DNA of 64,000 nucleotides from Clostridia bacterium (GTDB lineage Bacteria; Bacillota; Clostridia; Christensenellales; Aristaeellaceae): contig JAFSOC010000015.1 of the NCBI GenBank assembly GCA_017447185.1, forward strand, positions 372,672 to 436,671, in the 5' to 3' direction. Positions 42,680 through 50,062 of this stretch are shown one piece after another; the stretch's first letter is position 1, and each line of letters opens with the position of its first letter. The translations under genes and the position numbers were made by a program. The notes under the pieces were generated by a model that worked only from the letters and a program-made list of their open reading frames with translations, had not been told where the DNA came from and searched no databases.

Positions 42680-43467
42680 AGCGTATTCTCCTGACTGTTG
42701 AATATGACGGAACTGCATATGCCGGCTGGCAGCGCCAGTTGAATGGCCTGGCAGTCCAGCAGGTGCTTGAAGAAGCGCTGTCTGAAGCCTGTGCACATCC
42801 GGTTACCGTCACCGGTTCCTCACGGACTGACGCCGGTGTTCATGCAAAAATGCAGATGGTGCATTTTGATACCGGATGTACAATTCCACCTGATAAATTC
42901 CCTTTTGTGCTGAATAATCTTCTTCCTCCGGATATCCGGGTGCAAAAAGCACGGGAAGTTCCTCCGGATTTCCATGCACGTTTCCTGACTTCCGGAAAAA
43001 CCTATACTTACCGCATCCTGAACAACCGTCACGGCAGTGCTCTTCTGCGGAACACCCACTGGCACGTTCCGGTTCCGCTGGATGTTTCCGCCATGAAACA
43101 GGCTCTTTCTTTTCTGCCCGGCACTCATGATTTTGCTGCCTTTCAGGCTGCCGGCGGCACTGCCCGAACCACTGTACGAACCGTTGACCGGGTGGAACTG
43201 ACTGCCGATGGTCCTGTCCTGACACTGACCATCAGTGGCAATGCGTTTCTGTATAATATGGTCCGTATCATTGTCGGTACGCTGGAAGAAGTCGGCCTCC
43301 ACAAACGGAATACTGATGCTTTTGCCCGTGCCTTTGTCTCCATGGATCGCCTGGATCTTGGTATGACTGCACCGTCCTGCGGTCTGGAACTTTCTGAAGT
43401 CCGTTACCCAGACAAGGCTTTCACCGATCCTGATTCCATCCGGTGGCATCGTGAGGAGGAAGAATAA
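42676..43467 (+). CDS. truA: tRNA pseudouridine(38-40) synthase TruA
   Basis: Makes pseudouridine at positions 38-40 of the anticodon arm. The catalytic aspartate is Asp52 in GSSRTDAGVHA; VEYDGTAYAGWQRQ, TYTYRILN, FQAAGG and GNAFLYNMVRIIVGTL complete the family pattern. It starts with TTG overlapping the ecfT stop (TTGA), with GGGAG 7 bases upstream. The ecfA1-ecfA2-ecfT-truA order is very common in Firmicutes. Confidence 0.96.
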   Translation: MKRILLTVEYDGTAYAGWQRQLNGLAVQQVLEEALSEACAHPVTVTGSSRTDAGVHAKMQMVHFDTGCTIPPDKFPFVLNNLLPPDIRVQKAREVPPDFHARFLTSGKTYTYRILNNRHGSALLRNTHWHVPVPLDVSAMKQALSFLPGTHDFAAFQAAGGTARTTVRTVDRVELTADGPVLTLTISGNAFLYNMVRIIVGTLEEVGLHKRNTDAFARAFVSMDRLDLGMTAPSCGLELSEVRYPDKAFTDPDSIRWHREEEE

Positions 43468-43468
43468 A

Positions 43469-45061
43469 ATGCTTCGACTTTCCAATCTTGCTCTTTCGCC
43501 GGATTATACGGAAACGGATCTGCGGAATATCATCCTCAGGAAATGCGGTATCACTCCGGATCAGCTCCTTTCCTTTTCCATTGCCCGCCGTTCTGTGGAT
43601 GCCCGGAACCGCAATGATGTACGTATTATCCTTACCGTTTTTATAAAAGTCAAAAATGAACAGGTACTCCAGAAAAAGTGCCGTTTCCTGTCTCCGGTTT
43701 CCGGTGTCCCTGCTTTTTCTGTTCCCGAATCTCATTTTTCATTTCCGCCTCTGGTCGTAGGAGCCGGCCCCGCCGGTCTTTTTGCCGCCCTCACTTTGGC
43801 TCGTTCCGGTGCAGCACCGGTTCTGATTGAGCGCGGACGTCCGGTAGAAAAGCGGACACAGGATGTAGAGAAAATGTCCCTGGACGGTCTTCTTGATCCT
43901 GAATCCAATGTACAGTTCGGAGAAGGCGGTGCCGGTGCATTTTCAGACGGCAAGCTTACCTGCGGCATCAAGTCCCCGCATCTCCGTACCGTTCTGGATA
44001 CCTTTGTGGCCCACGGCGCCCCGGAATCCATTCTGGTGGATTCCATGCCGCATATCGGCACAGACCGTCTCAAAGGAGTTGTCGCTTCTATCCGGCAGGA
44101 AATTCTTTCCCTCGGAGGTACTGTGCTTTTTGGGACCCGGCTGGAAGAACTTCTGATCCGCGGCGGTCACCTGGAAGGAGCAATCCTGTCCTGCGCCGGA
44201 GAAAAACGTGAATTCCGTACAGATACAGTCCTGCTTTGTATAGGTCATTCTGCCCGTGATACAGTCCAGTCACTTTTTTCACAGGGAATTCGCATGGTAC
44301 AGAAGCCCTTTGCCATCGGGGTCCGGATTGAACACCCGCGCGTTTTTATCGACCGTGCGCAATACGGCTCTTTTGCCGGCCATCCCGCACTGGGCGCGGC
44401 TTCCTACAAACTGGTCTGCCACACTCCGGACAGAAGGGGCGTCTATACTTTCTGCATGTGTCCCGGCGGTCATGTAATTGCTGCAGCCTCCCAGCCGGGT
44501 GGTGTGGTCGTCAATGGCATGAGTTATCATGCCCGTGATGCAGAAAACAGCAATTCTGCCCTCCTGGTCGGTATCCATACCGAGGATTTCAATGATGACC
44601 ATCCTTTGGCCGGCATAGTGCTTCAGCGTCAGATCGAAAAAGCTGCTTTCCGTGCAGGCGGCGGTAATTTCCGGGCTCCTGCCCAGCGTGTGGAGGATTT
44701 CCTCTCTGATCGTGCCACCACTGCATTCGGCAGTGTCAATCCTTCTTACTGCCCCGGTGTTATTCCCGCGGATCTGCGCGCTGTCCTGCCGGATTATGTT
44801 ATACAGGATCTGAAAAAAGGATTAAGGTCCATGAATACCCAGCTGACCGGCTTTGCCATGCCTGATGCTGTTCTCACCGCTCCGGAAACACGATCCTCTT
44901 CTCCTGTCCGCGTCCTTCGGAATGACAGCGGCGAATCTGAATCCATTTCCGGTCTCTTCCCCGTCGGCGAAGGTGCCGGTTACGCCGGCGGCATTGTTTC
45001 TGCAGGTATAGACGGAATTACCGCCGCCCTGAAAGCCTTGGATAAAAGTTCCCTGTTATAA
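43469..45061 (+). CDS. FAD-dependent dehydrogenase of the COG2509 family, long form
   Basis: A 530-residue cytoplasmic flavoprotein. An N-terminal helical/RNA-like domain (about 1-85: NIILRKCGITPDQLLSFSIA, RRSVDARN) precedes the FAD domain PLVVGAGPAGLFAALTLA, then NVQFGEGGAGAFSDGKLTCG and the C-terminal PVGEGAGYAGGIVSAGIDG. It is paralogous to the 7868-9253 protein but has no cysteine cluster. Substrate unknown. The start at 43469 has GAGGAGG upstream and follows the truA stop by one base. A bidirectional terminator follows. Confidence 0.88.
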   Translation: MLRLSNLALSPDYTETDLRNIILRKCGITPDQLLSFSIARRSVDARNRNDVRIILTVFIKVKNEQVLQKKCRFLSPVSGVPAFSVPESHFSFPPLVVGAGPAGLFAALTLARSGAAPVLIERGRPVEKRTQDVEKMSLDGLLDPESNVQFGEGGAGAFSDGKLTCGIKSPHLRTVLDTFVAHGAPESILVDSMPHIGTDRLKGVVASIRQEILSLGGTVLFGTRLEELLIRGGHLEGAILSCAGEKREFRTDTVLLCIGHSARDTVQSLFSQGIRMVQKPFAIGVRIEHPRVFIDRAQYGSFAGHPALGAASYKLVCHTPDRRGVYTFCMCPGGHVIAAASQPGGVVVNGMSYHARDAENSNSALLVGIHTEDFNDDHPLAGIVLQRQIEKAAFRAGGGNFRAPAQRVEDFLSDRATTAFGSVNPSYCPGVIPADLRAVLPDYVIQDLKKGLRSMNTQLTGFAMPDAVLTAPETRSSSPVRVLRNDSGESESISGLFPVGEGAGYAGGIVSAGIDGITAALKALDKSSLL

Positions 45062-45086
45062 AAAGAGCCTTTGTAAGGCTCTTTTT
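45060..45086. terminator. Bidirectional terminator between the COG2509 and ApbE genes
   Basis: AAAAAGAGCCTT (45060-45071) pairs with AAGGCTCTTTTT (45075-45086) around a three-base loop. Both arms provide a U tract, so it serves both converging genes. Confidence 0.9.
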
Positions 45087-45106
45087 CATATGTGAGAAAC
45101 TGAATA

Positions 45107-46534
45107 TCAGTATCCAAGCCACTGCCTGGAAATCTGTATGGCTTCCTCCTTGGTGTAAAGGCTCAGTGTAAGCCGGTGCGGTGCACAGATTACCATGTTC
45201 CACAGCAGCCGGTCTTTCATGTTTTCCAATGTCACTTCACCTTCCGCAATACAGTCATGTCCTTCGCAGTCTGCTTCGATCATACAGAATCCTTCCGGGG
45301 TCATCAGGATTACATTTAACCATTCACTGCCATCGTCGAGCTTCTGTCGTATCGTCCGGGTCACCTCCCCTTCGATCGGCAACGCAAGGAAACCTTGCTC
45401 ATTTGCAGACTGCAGCAGGATGTAGCCCGGTGCCGGATCCGATTCCCGAACCTGTATCAGCAGTGTCAGCGGCTCTTCCGTTTTTTCCGCCGAATCCGGT
45501 TGTTCCAGCGTGATCCAGTTTTCTCCTTCCTCCATGTATTTTCCGAGTCCGGAAGTTCCGGCCGCGCTGCGGTCACGGTTGATAAAAAGGGCTTCCACCC
45601 CGTCCATGCTTTCAATCAGTCTGCTGCCTTTTTCGGTACCCAGGGCAAAGACTGCCGTGGAGAGCGCGTCTCCCATCAGGGAACTGTCAGAGAAAATTGT
45701 TACGGATGCCAGCTCATTCTGTACCGGCCATCCGGTCTCACTCGAAAGGATATGATGATATGTCACTCCGTCTACAGTGAACCCCCGCTCATAAATTCCG
45801 CTGGTCACAGTAGACCCTCCGTAATTCAGTGAAACCATCATCGTCTTTCCTGTCGGCTCGTCAATATCCTGAATACCCACTTTCCAGGGCGAACCGTCTG
45901 GTTTCAGGCCGATCGCCACAATATTACCCCCAAAGGAAAGGATCGCACTGGTGATGCCTGCAGCCTCCAGTTTTGCCTTGACTGCGTCTGCGATATATCC
46001 CTTTGCAATACCTCCAAGGTCGATCATCATTCCAGCCGGCAGTGTAACATTGTTTCCTTCAATCTGAATCTGCCGGAAATCCACCAGGCGCGCTGCCTGC
46101 TCTATCGTTGCCGATTCAGGAATAATCTGGCTTCCGGACGTGAAATCCCACAGAACGGAAACCGGAGCAATGGTAATATCAAAAGCACCATCAGATACTT
46201 CGCTGATTTTGACGGCAGTGCGCAGGATTTCAGCCGTTTCTTCGGATACGGTCACTGTATTTCCTTCTGCGTGGTTAATATTCCATACATCACTGCCTTC
46301 AACCGTTCGGCTCAGCATTTTTTCGTATTCACCGCAGTATTCCAGTCCCTTATCCAGCAATTCCGGCTGGTCTGTATAGGCAGTCAGCGTGATGACTGTA
46401 TCCAGGTAGTAACCGACTCTGGTCTGTTTGGGAAGATCGGATGCTTTCGCATGCCGATAACCGCATCCACCCATCACCAGTGTCATCACAATCAGCGCAG
46501 CCATTGTCCGTAAAAAGCTATTTCTTTTTTTCAT
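45107..46534 (-). CDS. FAD:protein FMN transferase (ApbE) fused to a NusG domain II
   Basis: ApbE attaches FMN covalently to Thr/Ser of exported proteins, taking it from FAD. A lipoprotein-like signal (VMGGC, Cys24) precedes the ApbE domain: VGYYLDTVITLTAY, IDLGGIAKGYIADAV, ILSFGGNIVAIG and GDALSTAVFALGTEKG with the metal-binding Asp. Residues about 370-470 are a NusG-II domain (FLALPIEGEVTRTI, EADCEGHDC, VICAPHRLTLSL), normally a separate small protein near such genes. At 475 residues it exceeds ApbE alone (about 340). It is divergent from a reductase with two FMN-attachment motifs, its likely substrate, and overlaps the Gx gene by 4 bases. Confidence 0.88.
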   Translation of the reverse strand: MKKRNSFLRTMAALIVMTLVMGGCGYRHAKASDLPKQTRVGYYLDTVITLTAYTDQPELLDKGLEYCGEYEKMLSRTVEGSDVWNINHAEGNTVTVSEETAEILRTAVKISEVSDGAFDITIAPVSVLWDFTSGSQIIPESATIEQAARLVDFRQIQIEGNNVTLPAGMMIDLGGIAKGYIADAVKAKLEAAGITSAILSFGGNIVAIGLKPDGSPWKVGIQDIDEPTGKTMMVSLNYGGSTVTSGIYERGFTVDGVTYHHILSSETGWPVQNELASVTIFSDSSLMGDALSTAVFALGTEKGSRLIESMDGVEALFINRDRSAAGTSGLGKYMEEGENWITLEQPDSAEKTEEPLTLLIQVRESDPAPGYILLQSANEQGFLALPIEGEVTRTIRQKLDDGSEWLNVILMTPEGFCMIEADCEGHDCIAEGEVTLENMKDRLLWNMVICAPHRLTLSLYTKEEAIQISRQWLGY

Positions 46535-47229
46535 TTCTTCTGTCCCTCCGGTTTATCCGGATTCATATGCAGCGCACGGAATACACGCTCCGCAACGATA
46601 CCGGTCAGCGTTCCTACCGCGGCGCCTATACCAACCAGTACGGGCAGGTAAGTCGATAAAAGCTGTGGAGTGCGCAGCACGATACTGGCAGCCAGTACCT
46701 GTCCGATATTATGCGCAATCGCCCCGGCGATGGAAGTCCCGGGAACGCCACGGATCTTTCCCTTCCGGATCGCGATCCATGCGGCAACACACACAGCACA
46801 GGCCACACCGATCAAGATGACGATCCAGAGCCGTTGTCCGCCTGGATGTGGGTTTTGAATCAGCAGCATGGTTTCTGCTCCTGCCGCAAGGATACCGGCG
46901 CACAATGCGCCGCTTTCCGGTTTGCGCCGGATCAGCAGCATCACCAGCAGGCTCAGGATACCACCGGAAAGGCTGTAAAGAATTGCTGTCAGGCTGCCGA
47001 AAATCAGGCCGGAAAGAATAACCTTCGCCAGCATCAGGAATACTGCGCTTTGCCAGTCCATCAGGTAGACTGCATATAGCAGTACCGTATTTGCAAGACC
47101 CAGTTTAATCCCAGGAGCTGCGCCGCCCAGCAGTGCCGTAAGGGGAATCGCCCGGTCCAGCAGACCGAGCACCAGCGCCAAAGCTGTCAGCAGACCAAAC
47201 CGTGCCACTTTCTGTGTCGCTGTATGCAT
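46531..47229 (-). CDS. Gx-type membrane protein (heptaprenyl diphosphate synthase component I-like)
   Basis: A 232-residue membrane protein with six helices. The start MHTATQKVARFGLLTALALV and the segment PGIKLGLANTVLLYAVYLM match the Gx transporter / HepS-component-I family, distant relatives of ECF S components, often encoded with ApbE and NusG-II proteins. A role in moving flavin or quinone precursors across the membrane is inferred only. The ATG at 47229 has GGAGG 9 bases upstream. The frame stays open much further upstream, but that extension runs opposite to the reductase gene and is rejected. Confidence 0.85.
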   Translation of the reverse strand: MHTATQKVARFGLLTALALVLGLLDRAIPLTALLGGAAPGIKLGLANTVLLYAVYLMDWQSAVFLMLAKVILSGLIFGSLTAILYSLSGGILSLLVMLLIRRKPESGALCAGILAAGAETMLLIQNPHPGGQRLWIVILIGVACAVCVAAWIAIRKGKIRGVPGTSIAGAIAHNIGQVLAASIVLRTPQLLSTYLPVLVGIGAAVGTLTGIVAERVFRALHMNPDKPEGQKK

Positions 47230-47291
47230 TGCGTTTCCCCTCCTCTCTTTTTTCATCATATCATAAATTGTTTCTGTCCGCTCAAATAAAT

Positions 47292-47303
47292 TTTGTATAC
47301 AAA
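47292..47303. promoter_or_regulatory. 12-bp perfect palindrome in the divergent flavin-module intergenic region
   Basis: TTTGTATACAAA is perfectly self-complementary, about 63 bases upstream of the Gx gene start and 90 bases before the reductase -35. It may be an operator acting on the Gx-apbE side. AT-rich palindromes also arise by chance. Confidence 0.35.
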
Positions 47304-47393
47304 TGCCCTTTTTCAGGCCCAAAATTGATGAAATGCTTATGCGGCAAGGAGTAAAAGGTACGAACAATTTTTTGCCAATTTCAGGAAAACCGG

Positions 47394-47423
47394 TTGACGC
47401 AAACGTTTGCTGAAGCGTAAAAT
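47394..47423 (+). promoter_or_regulatory. Promoter of the extracytosolic flavoprotein reductase with a LacI-type operator
   Basis: -35 TTGACG (47394-47399) and -10 TAAAAT (47418-47423), 18-base spacer. A perfect palindrome with central CG, GCAAACGTTTGC (47399-47410), fills the spacer. Central-CpG palindromes of this kind are bound by LacI-family regulators, and a repressor here would block RNA polymerase. The leader is about 60 bases. Confidence 0.7.
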
Positions 47424-47487
47424 AATTTTCGGTCCGGGCGCTGGTCATTGCCCGTATCAATAACAATTTGAAAGGGTGAAGAATCCC

Positions 47488-49974
47488 ATGAAAAAACTGG
47501 TTTCTCTTCTCCTGTGCATTTGCCTCGTTCTGGGCTGCGTAGCCTTCGCTTCCGCTGAAGGCTATGTACCCGGCACATACGAAGCAACGGCCCAGGGCTT
47601 TGGCGGCGACGTCAAAGTAATCATCGAGGTCGATGAAAACGGTATCAAAGGTGTCAAAATCGAGGGTGCTGCCGAAACGCCCACTGTCGGCGGCGCTGCG
47701 ATTCCTGATCTGGAAAAGCAGATCATTGATGCGAAGTCTGCTGAAATTGACGGCGTTGCCGGTGCCACCATTACCAGCACAGCCGTGAAGGAAGCCGCTG
47801 CCAAGGCGATCACTCTGGCTTCCGGTGCTGAAGCACCCGCTAAAGAGCCCGTTGCCCTGGCCTTTACAGCCGGCGACTATGAGGTGACGACGGATGGCTA
47901 CAACGGCCCGGTCACTTTCAAAGTTTCCTTCTCTGACACTGCCCTGACCGGTGTTGAAATCGTTTCTTCCATGGAAACCGCGCATGTTGGTACGCCCGCC
48001 TTCACTTATATGATTCCGGACATGATCGAAGCCAACGGTTCCGGTGTGGACGGCGTTTCCGGCGCCACTTTCTCCGGCCGCGCCCTGCGCAATGCAGTGA
48101 ACCAGGCTGCAGAAAAAGCCGGCTGCACCGATCTGGAAGCCTTCAAGGCTGCCAAGGTTGAACATTCTGCCCAGGCTCCTATTGAAAAGACCGTTGACAT
48201 CGTCGTGGTCGGTGCCGGCGGCGCCGGTATAGCTGCGGCTGCCCAGGCGGTCCAGAACGGCGATACCGTCCTGGTTCTCGAAAAGAACGCTGAAGTTGGC
48301 GGCAACACACTGGTTTCCGGCGGTCAGTTCCAGTCCGTTATGCCCTACCTGGTATGGGATAAGAACGATCCGGATGCCGAGACCGGCGTCTACGGCCGCG
48401 ACAGTCAGACTTACAACAAAGTCAAGTCCGTAAAAGGCTGCATCAACGAACTCAAGATGATCCTTGACTGGAGCGAAGAGCCCTTTGATGAGGAATACTA
48501 CAAGACCCATGAGTTCGTCGCTGGTGACGCTGTTGAGCTGAGCAAACACGGCGTACATGCCGAATACCTTCCCATCTTGCAGGAGCTGAAGAAAGAAATC
48601 CAAGCTTATTTGGACTGGGCACAGCCCAAGCTCGATGCGGGCATCGATGAAAGCCAGCTGACTCTGTTCTCAACCATCAACCTGCACATTTTCCAGACTT
48701 ATTATGGCGGCCTACGCCAGAGCGCTGACAAGTCTCAGTGGATTTACGGCAACCTGGATCTGGTCAAACAATTTGTTGAAGACGGCCAGGGTCTGAAAGA
48801 GTGGCTGGAAGACATGGGCGCTCACTTCATTGAAGATACCCAACCCACCCTGATCGGCGCGCTGTGGTATCGTGAAAATGAGTACCTGCCGCAGGATGGC
48901 AACTGGGGTACCTATTTTATCGGTCCAGTAGCCACCATCGGCGAAAACAACATCATGTTGCGCACCACCGCAACCGAACTGATTGTCGAGGACGGCAAGG
49001 TCACTGGTGTGAAAGCTGTTCAGTTTGATGGTACCGAAGTCACAGCTCACGCATCCAAGGGTGTTGTACTTGCCACCGGCGGTTATGCTGCCAACATCGA
49101 CATGGTACTTGAGAACAACGTTTATTGGGACACCGCTTATCTGACTACTTCCACCAAGACCACCAACCGGTCGTCTCAAGTGGGCGACGGAATCACCATG
49201 GCTGAAAAAGCCGGCGCTTCTTCCACTGGCCTTGGCTTCACTCAGCTGATGCCTATCTCCTGGGTGGATAACGGCAACCTGGCCTTCGGTGGCGGCAACT
49301 ATGCCTGCTGGATCAACCCGACCACTGGTAAGCGCTTCGTGGATGAAGGTTCCGAGCGTGACGTGCTGTCCCTGGCTGAGTTTAGGAATGGCATCGTGAA
49401 AAACAATACCCCCGGCGTCTTCATCGAATTCTACAATGCTGAGCAGAAGATCCCCGGACCGCCCACCGCCCAGCTGCAATCGACTGACTATGCCGGCCGT
49501 TACTACCACATCAAGGGCACCGTGGAAGAGCTGACCAAACTGTTCGCGGATCCTGAATTTGCCGGTGTTTCTGCGGATCCCTCTGTAGTGCTGGAAACCA
49601 TCAAGGCTTATGACCAGGCGGTTATGGGCAACGGTGAATTCCCGGATGTCGGCAAGGGCATCGCTTCCCGCACGATCGGTAACGTTGAGAAGAGCGAAGA
49701 TGGCAAGTACCTCCCGGATACCTATGACCTGGAAGGCACGGATCTGATCGTCCGTCTGATGGCTCCCTCTACGCACCACACAATGGGCGGTATCGTAGTG
49801 GACACTAAGCGTCATGTGCTTAATGCTGAAGGCGAAATCATCCCCGGCCTCTATGCTGCGGGTGAAGTCACCGGCGGTATCCACGGCGGCAACCGTCTGG
49901 GCGGTAACGCCATCGTCGAAATCTTTGTTTCCGGCCGTACCGCCGCCAACGCGATCGACGAGGATAACAAGTAA
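47488..49974 (+). CDS. Secreted fumarate-reductase-like flavoprotein with two FMN-binding domains
   Basis: An 828-residue exported reductase. After a signal sequence (cleavage near ASA-EG) come two FMN_bind domains with covalent-attachment motifs DGVAGATIT (Thr94) and DGVSGATFS (Thr194). The FAD domain follows (VDIVVVGAGGAGIAAAA, about 236) with HHTMGG and GGNRLGGNA near the end, and FVDEGSERD keeping the catalytic Arg of flavocytochrome c. The substrate loop reads TQLMPISW rather than the HPT of fumarate reductases, so the acceptor is probably another unsaturated acid. AAAGGGTG precedes the ATG at 47488. Codon use is strongly biased, suggesting high expression. Confidence 0.9.
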   Translation: MKKLVSLLLCICLVLGCVAFASAEGYVPGTYEATAQGFGGDVKVIIEVDENGIKGVKIEGAAETPTVGGAAIPDLEKQIIDAKSAEIDGVAGATITSTAVKEAAAKAITLASGAEAPAKEPVALAFTAGDYEVTTDGYNGPVTFKVSFSDTALTGVEIVSSMETAHVGTPAFTYMIPDMIEANGSGVDGVSGATFSGRALRNAVNQAAEKAGCTDLEAFKAAKVEHSAQAPIEKTVDIVVVGAGGAGIAAAAQAVQNGDTVLVLEKNAEVGGNTLVSGGQFQSVMPYLVWDKNDPDAETGVYGRDSQTYNKVKSVKGCINELKMILDWSEEPFDEEYYKTHEFVAGDAVELSKHGVHAEYLPILQELKKEIQAYLDWAQPKLDAGIDESQLTLFSTINLHIFQTYYGGLRQSADKSQWIYGNLDLVKQFVEDGQGLKEWLEDMGAHFIEDTQPTLIGALWYRENEYLPQDGNWGTYFIGPVATIGENNIMLRTTATELIVEDGKVTGVKAVQFDGTEVTAHASKGVVLATGGYAANIDMVLENNVYWDTAYLTTSTKTTNRSSQVGDGITMAEKAGASSTGLGFTQLMPISWVDNGNLAFGGGNYACWINPTTGKRFVDEGSERDVLSLAEFRNGIVKNNTPGVFIEFYNAEQKIPGPPTAQLQSTDYAGRYYHIKGTVEELTKLFADPEFAGVSADPSVVLETIKAYDQAVMGNGEFPDVGKGIASRTIGNVEKSEDGKYLPDTYDLEGTDLIVRLMAPSTHHTMGGIVVDTKRHVLNAEGEIIPGLYAAGEVTGGIHGGNRLGGNAIVEIFVSGRTAANAIDEDNK

Positions 49975-49989
49975 TACTCCAGTCATAAC

Positions 49990-50025
49990 AAAGACCCGCT
50001 GCACTTGCGCAGCGGGTCTTTTATA
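49990..50025. terminator. Bidirectional terminator after the flavoprotein gene
   Basis: AAAGACCCGCTGC (49990-50002) pairs with GCAGCGGGTCTTT (50009-50021), followed by TTAT on the plus strand; the minus strand also ends in CTTT. It lies between two converging genes. Confidence 0.9.
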
Positions 50026-50062
50026 ATTCATTTGATATCGAAATCTGATTTCCGATCCGTCT

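Noticed and set aside
46531-48603. 690-codon minus-strand frame that would extend the Gx protein
   Set aside because: The extension runs antisense through the reductase gene and its intergenic region; the family start MHTATQ at 47229 has a strong binding site.
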